Shown: positions 59,855 through 64,000 of the stretch, piece by piece
Layout of the letters: every line of letters starts with the position of its first letter
Position numbering within the stretch: the stretch's first letter is position 1
NCBI GenBank assembly: GCA_963682055.1
Contig: OY821745.1
Span: 19,093,342-19,157,341 of the forward strand
DNA length: 64,000 nucleotides
DNA from: Primula veris
Lineage: Eukaryota > Streptophyta > Magnoliopsida > Ericales > Primulaceae
Reading direction: 5' to 3'
Position numbers and translations under genes: made by a program
Notes under the pieces: generated by a model
The model's input: only the letters and a program-made list of their open reading frames with translations
Told to the model about the DNA's origin: nothing
Database searches by the model: none

Positions 59855-60699
59855 ATGCCGCTATGAGGACTTTACGGGTTAGAGGTCCGCTTCTTAATCC
59901 TTAAGATTTGGCTTAGCAAAAGTGATTTGTCTCGGAGAAACACACAGGCGTGAGAGGAGATTATTCGATTTTGTTTTTCGTAAAGGTGCAATTTGGCTCA
60001 TGTGTTAAATGGAAGCTGAATTTTATACTTTTTTCTGGATTCATAATTTATTTCTGTTAGAAGCATTCTTTTCTTGTAAAGTTGATATACACAAACTTAT
60101 TAGTGATCACATTCTGTTACATTTTTGCTTGTTTTGGTTCCAGTTTCTAGATTGTAATTTTTTTTTTACTGGTATTGAATTACTTTCTTTCTACTTGATC
60201 CTTTTGACGTTCTTAATTACTATGAATTTTAATGCCTGTTGGGGCTGAGGCGGTGTCTTGCATAAAACCTAGATGTGTAGTAAGGCACAAAAAGACCTAA
60301 ACCGGTACGATTTCAATACACTGATTTTCCAATTGTGTATGGGCGTGTTGAACTTTTTCGCGGTATGTATTTACTTTGTTGAAACATGAAAAGAGTATGT
60401 AAAATGGTGATCTTAAAAAGTTGACTTAAAAAAGAATTGGAAGCATTACTGCACCAAAACTACATCTTTTTAATACCTACTATTTTATTTTGTGTATCTA
60501 TGTTTGGATGTATCTTAGTTCAGCCTGCACATAAAATAGGAGCATAACGCACTCCCCAAAAATAGGTTCACTCTATGGTTATGTATCTCCACACGTGTTT
60601 GGCTATATACTTGGTTTCTATTTTCACCTTGTTCTCTTTCCCATTTTTGTCTCTCCAACATCATTTTTTCTCCCTATCCAAAATTTATTGTTAATCTTG
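59855..60699. other. SHMT 3' UTR and DnaJ promoter spacer
   Basis: Only about 845 bases separate the SHMT stop and the DnaJ start, in tandem orientation. They must hold the SHMT 3' UTR and the DnaJ promoter. No additional gene is recognised. Confidence 0.6.
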
Positions 60700-60885
60700 A
60701 TGGGAGATTCACCAGGACCATCTTCACCAAATTTCTACAAAATATTGGGAATTTCAAAAAGCTCATCTCTCAAAGATATAAGCAAAGCATACAAATCCCT
60801 TGTAATGAAATGGCATCCTGATAAGCATTCAACTAATAAAGTTGAAGCCGAAGCTAAGTTCAGAGACATCAATGAAGCCTACAAG
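60700..60885 (+). CDS. DnaJ/HSP40 co-chaperone, first exon only
   Basis: The first exon encodes 62 aa from MGDSPG to EAYK, ending at a GTATTA donor in phase 0. It holds most of a J-domain: helix I FYKILGI, helix II with ISKAYKSLVMKWHPDKH (HPD at 39-41), and the helix III start AEAKFRDINEAYK. The HPD motif stimulates Hsp70 ATPase. The start is the first in-frame ATG. The next exon, expected to start with the rest of helix III, is not found before the retrotransposon at about 61.6 kb or in the remaining window. The intron is therefore over 3.1 kb or the gene is disrupted. The short leader and J-domain at the extreme N-terminus fit type II (DNAJB-like) proteins. Confidence 0.85.
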
Positions 60886-61600
60886 GTATTATTTTTCTAT
60901 AGAAAATGGGTTACATGGTTTCGAAAGTAAATGTGAATAGTTTTGTTTTCCGTCATGATCATTGATATCTGAGTATCCAACAAAAAATCTTGATCACGCA
61001 ATCAAGTTCTTGTTCCGTGAGTAATATTTAGGATTAATAGACACGAAAGAAAAACTGCATGAAAAGAGGTAAAATTTTGTCAAAACTTTGCTCATTTTAG
61101 TAACACGGTCGTCTATTGATCATTTTTAGTTGTTAGTTTGTTACGCTCGACACATGATTTTGCACATTTTATATGTTCACTGGTTTTGTTGTAAATAAAT
61201 ACCAACAAACTGAATTTACAGTTCTTAGACTTGTTCCGAACCTCGTCTGAGCTAGAACCATGAGGAAATGTGTATCATCTCAGGGTCTCACCGTATCCTA
61301 TTATTCCTAGAGCTGGGAAAAATTTCCGGCCCGACCCGTGTTCCGACCCGAAAACGTTAGGTTTTGTCCCGACCCGACAAACTTTGGGATGGGTGGATTT
61401 CGTCGGGTGTGCTGACCTGACTCGAATTTCTAATTAATTTTTTATTTTATATTATATAACATGATCTTTTTTATTTTAACAATAAAATGCAAAGTTAATC
61501 TATATCAAATGGAAGTGATGAAATCGAACCTTGTATCTCTAAGATTTAATTTAACCACTCTATCATATGAACTACAATCCTATTTGTTTGATATATTAGT
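60886..61600. other. DnaJ intron sequence with a CCCGACCC-rich repeat and a tRNA-like motif
   Basis: From about 61313 to 61430 the stretch contains GGCCCGACCCG, GTCCCGACCCGAC and related motifs typical of a degenerate plant TIR element. At about 61513-61570 the sequence GAACCTTGTATCTCTAAG, then TTTAACCACTCTATCATATG, resembles an inverted tRNA-like promoter remnant. I see no exon here. Confidence 0.4.
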
Positions 61601-62179
61601 TATTGATAGAACATAAAAATTAGACCCGAATATTCTATTCGGGTAATGATCAACCCACTTTATAAATGGGTACCCAAAGCTTAAATGGGTCATCACATGC
61701 CTTTTATAGGAGAATAAGTTAGTTACTATCAAAAGCCCAAGCCCACTTAACTAGGGACCCATGTCTGAAAAACCCCCTGAGATGGAGACATTTGTCAACA
61801 TCCTAGAAAGCATAGTTGCCTATAAATAGCCAACTACTCCTCCTAGAAAAGGACAAGAAAATCTATCCAAAAATTATAGAGAGAAGTTGAGAAAAGAGAT
61901 AAACTAGTTAAAGCTTATCACGCCAAGAAATAAACCGAGCAGAGATAAAGCCGAGCACCGAATAAAAGGGGAGAAAGACCAAGAAGAGAGATTAAGTAGT
62001 CAAATCGAGCACAATTGTAATACAGAGATACTGATCCGAGCAAGTGTAATAGTCCGAATAAGGATAATAATCCGAGCAATAATAAATATCAAGAAGTGTC
62101 CATTATTTATAAGTTGATTTACCATTATATTATTGTTGAAAAGCCTAACGTGACCGACCAAAGTTATGGCTTTATCAAA

Positions 62180-62197
62180 TGGCGCCGTCTCCGGGAA
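62180..62197 (+). other. Retrotransposon primer-binding site
   Basis: TGGCGCCGTCTCCGGGAA lies two bases after the LTR terminus. The TGGCGCCG start with a CCGGG end is the form seen in many plant Gypsy elements (Athila/Tat type). I have not matched it to a particular tRNA. Confidence 0.7.
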
Positions 62198-62256
62198 TCA
62201 TCTAGTTCCCAACTAGCTTAGACTTCGAATACCAATACTCTACCAGACGAGCGACA

Positions 62257-64000
62257 ATGGTGACCAATATAGAAGAAACCCATCCCGAGATAGTAGAAAC
62301 CAATAACCAGCACATGCAGATTGGCCAACAAGACCTCGACGATCTACTCGCCATCCGCGATAGATACGACGCTATTCAGTCCGAAAACCAACCGACAACC
62401 TCCAATATCCACCGAGAACAACCGATCGAACAACCCCAACAGCTTGAAGGGATTGTCGAAGAATACCAAACGTCCTCGGAAGACGAACAAGCCTTGCCCG
62501 TACTAAGGCGCGCAAGAAGACGCATACCCGGATCCCAGGCAGGACCGAGCTCAAGAGTCCCTTTGCCAACGGCCTCGGTCAATTCTGGTGCCCGTTTACA
62601 AACAAACGAAGCTGACCGGCTTGGTATGCCTGAAGGTCATGAACTCGAACAGTTGTCCCGATTACCGACTCACCCACCAAGGATGATTACACCACCCACA
62701 GTGGAAGTACAACATATTGTTCCGTTAGCCGATGAAAGGAACAACGCCCAGCTGCAAGCTCAGCTGGCAGCGTGTATGACGGCCATGGCAGCAGCCGGAA
62801 TCAGACTGCCGGGTACTCAACCTGCCAACGCAGACAAAGATCCACGTCGTGAAGCGGAAGATTCCGCCTATAGGACCGCCTTGGAAGCGGCGGGCCGGCG
62901 ACCAGATCAAGAAGTGCCCCAGCAAGGGGGCAACGTCCCGATAACAATCCCTCCGACCTTCGTCCACCCAAACGCGTATACGGAACATGTCCTCGACAGA
63001 AACCCGAAGGACGATAGGTATCCCGAACACATGATCGGGGGAGGATACGGCCCACCACCACAACAGGGGGGATACACCCCCCCCTACCAAGCCACGGATG
63101 AAGCGTTCCAACAGGCTTGGAACGTATACCAAGAAACCCCATGTACCGAACATATCACTCGATATCGCAATCCTATGGGGTTCGTCATTCCCGAGTTCAG
63201 GCTCTATGATGGAAGGAGTTGTCCTATTGACCATCTGAGGCACTACAAAACAAAGATGGAGCTGTGGAGTGACGACCATGCACTAATGTGCAAATTTTTC
63301 AAAAACAGCTTGGGCCAAGAGGCTTCTTCGTGGTATCACAACTTACCACGGGGCTCTATAAGAGACTGGGCGGAGCTGCTAAGAGCGTACTCCACCCGAT
63401 ACGCTGCTCATCGGAAGAAGAAGGTTAGTATTGAAACCCTTCTAAAAATGACGATGATGCCAAATGAAAGGCTCAACGACTACTGCATACGCTTCATCGA
63501 CGTAGCAAACCAGATTCCACAGTACGCCAGTAATATAGCCATCCAGAACTTTATCAACTCCATCCCTAATAGCTATTGGGCGAGAAGGAAGTTCATAGGC
63601 AAAAATTTTCCGACCACTGATTCCCTGCTAGCCTATTGTACCCACCTCACCGATAAAAACGACGAACTGCGTATCCTCAACCGAACTCTACCAAGAAGAG
63701 AATCGGTCCGAGAGGCACAGGTGGGTCGCAAAAGAGTTAGAAATAACCAGGGAGAAACATTCCAACCGACCAGAAAGGACAAAGGTCCCGAGGTCCATAG
63801 TAGGGTAGAGCGACCACGAGAACCTGAGCCCAAACCGCTCCAGATCGCATACCCAACACCGATCAACGAACATAAACCCCTCCAGCTCACCTACCCTGTA
63901 CCAACCAAGCAGTCACAACAAGGCCGGTTCCAGGGAAGGGAAAAGCAAAAGAGCTTCGAACTGGTCGAATTGAGATACTCTTTCAACCTGTCGGCTGAAG
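62257..64000 (+). CDS. gag: Gag (retrotrans_gag) of the Gypsy element, open to window end
   Basis: The frame from ATG 62257 stays open for 581 codons to the last base. The first ~290 residues are polar, Gln/Pro/Glu-rich and low in complexity. The retrotrans_gag core lies at about residues 310-420: FRLYDGRSCPIDHLRHYKTK, then LMCKFFKNSLGQEASSWYHN (W359), GSIRDWAELLRAY and MPNERLNDYCIRFIDVANQI. The YDG--CP-DH-RHYK pattern is that of Tat-lineage Gypsy gag. No zinc knuckle or protease is reached. Gag forms the retrotransposon particle. Antisense open frames here are shadows of its GC-rich codons. Confidence 0.9.
   Translation, partial: MVTNIEETHPEIVETNNQHMQIGQQDLDDLLAIRDRYDAIQSENQPTTSNIHREQPIEQPQQLEGIVEEYQTSSEDEQALPVLRRARRRIPGSQAGPSSRVPLPTASVNSGARLQTNEADRLGMPEGHELEQLSRLPTHPPRMITPPTVEVQHIVPLADERNNAQLQAQLAACMTAMAAAGIRLPGTQPANADKDPRREAEDSAYRTALEAAGRRPDQEVPQQGGNVPITIPPTFVHPNAYTEHVLDRNPKDDRYPEHMIGGGYGPPPQQGGYTPPYQATDEAFQQAWNVYQETPCTEHITRYRNPMGFVIPEFRLYDGRSCPIDHLRHYKTKMELWSDDHALMCKFFKNSLGQEASSWYHNLPRGSIRDWAELLRAYSTRYAAHRKKKVSIETLLKMTMMPNERLNDYCIRFIDVANQIPQYASNIAIQNFINSIPNSYWARRKFIGKNFPTTDSLLAYCTHLTDKNDELRILNRTLPRRESVREAQVGRKRVRNNQGETFQPTRKDKGPEVHSRVERPREPEPKPLQIAYPTPINEHKPLQLTYPVPTKQSQQGRFQGREKQKSFELVELRYSFNLSAE

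Larger units (their letters stand above)
61600..64000 (+). mobile_element. Ty3/Gypsy (Tat-like) LTR retrotransposon, 5' part
   Basis: The 5' LTR ends at about 62177 (TTTATCA), followed by two bases and a primer-binding-site-like TGGCGCCGTCTCCGGGAA (62180). The LTR holds CTATAAATAG near 61819. Its left end is not certain; TGATA motifs at 61589 or 61604 would pair with the terminal TATCA. An uninterrupted gag frame follows and leaves the window. The GC content is clearly higher than in the surroundings, and the intact frame suggests a young element. Confidence 0.85.

Noticed and set aside
62372..63890. Long minus-strand frames (up to 184 aa) over the gag region
   Set aside because: They are antisense shadows of the GC-rich gag frame, with no recognisable domain and no start context.

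Overview
This is plant nuclear DNA, most likely from a eudicot. The evidence is four complete intron-containing plant genes with GT-AG introns, AT-rich intergenic DNA, and many nested plant-type transposons (Copia, Tat-type Gypsy, an L1-type LINE with RNase H, MULE and Helitron derivatives). I cannot name the species. A 200-base run of N (31505-31704) is an assembly gap.

Layout, left to right. 1-2150: decayed Ty1/Copia remnant reading right and ending in an LTR. 4022-5083: MULE-derived TIR element with a 9-bp target duplication. 5470-11856 (+): nine-exon subclass I SnRK2 kinase (SnRK2.4/2.10 type, 371 aa). Its 3.15-kb first intron is a degenerate tandem array that includes copies of the end of exon 1 and hosts a 238-bp Helitron. 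12.6-16.7 kb: inverted repeats, a MITE, and a ~1.9-kb foldback element with a second Helitron in one arm. 17384-25346 (-): ten-exon bifunctional thiamine gene TH1 (HMP-P kinase plus thiamine-phosphate synthase, 540 aa), whose first two exons encode a putative plastid transit peptide. 25.4-31.5 kb: non-coding AT-rich DNA with a minus-strand LTR/PBS junction, a nested solo LTR with target duplication, and an array of short hairpins with covarying stems. 31.7-38.8 kb: dead LINE (DUF4283 ORF1; endonuclease/RT/RNase H ORF2), interrupted by a 1455-bp near-palindromic MULE derivative whose arms carry tRNA-like A/B boxes. 39874-45343 (+): five-exon RING/DUF1232 (RNF170-like) gene with heavily duplicated intron 1. 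47377 to about 52.1 kb (-): a second Copia copy related to the left-edge one but inverted. 55238-59854 (+): four-exon SHMT of the plant SHM6/SHM7 group (555 aa). 60700-60885 (+): first exon of a DnaJ/HSP40 gene. 61.6-64.0 kb: 5' part of a Tat-like Gypsy element with an intact gag reading frame that runs off the window, apparently inside the DnaJ intron or gene.

The host genes do not form an operon-like unit. TH1 (thiamine monophosphate synthesis) and SHMT (one-carbon metabolism) are metabolic. SnRK2 is an osmotic-stress kinase, RNF170-like proteins are membrane E3 ligases, and DnaJ is a co-chaperone. From memory, Arabidopsis homologues of these five lie in two parts of chromosome 1 (At1g10940/At1g11040 and At1g22020/At1g22510/At1g22940), so the gene order may be an ancestral syntenic block expanded here by transposons. 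The most informative material is the transposon biology: two Helitrons with internal empty-site controls, the tRNA-box-bearing palindromic MULE, the exon-derived array in SnRK2, and an intronic segment shared by the RING and SHMT genes.
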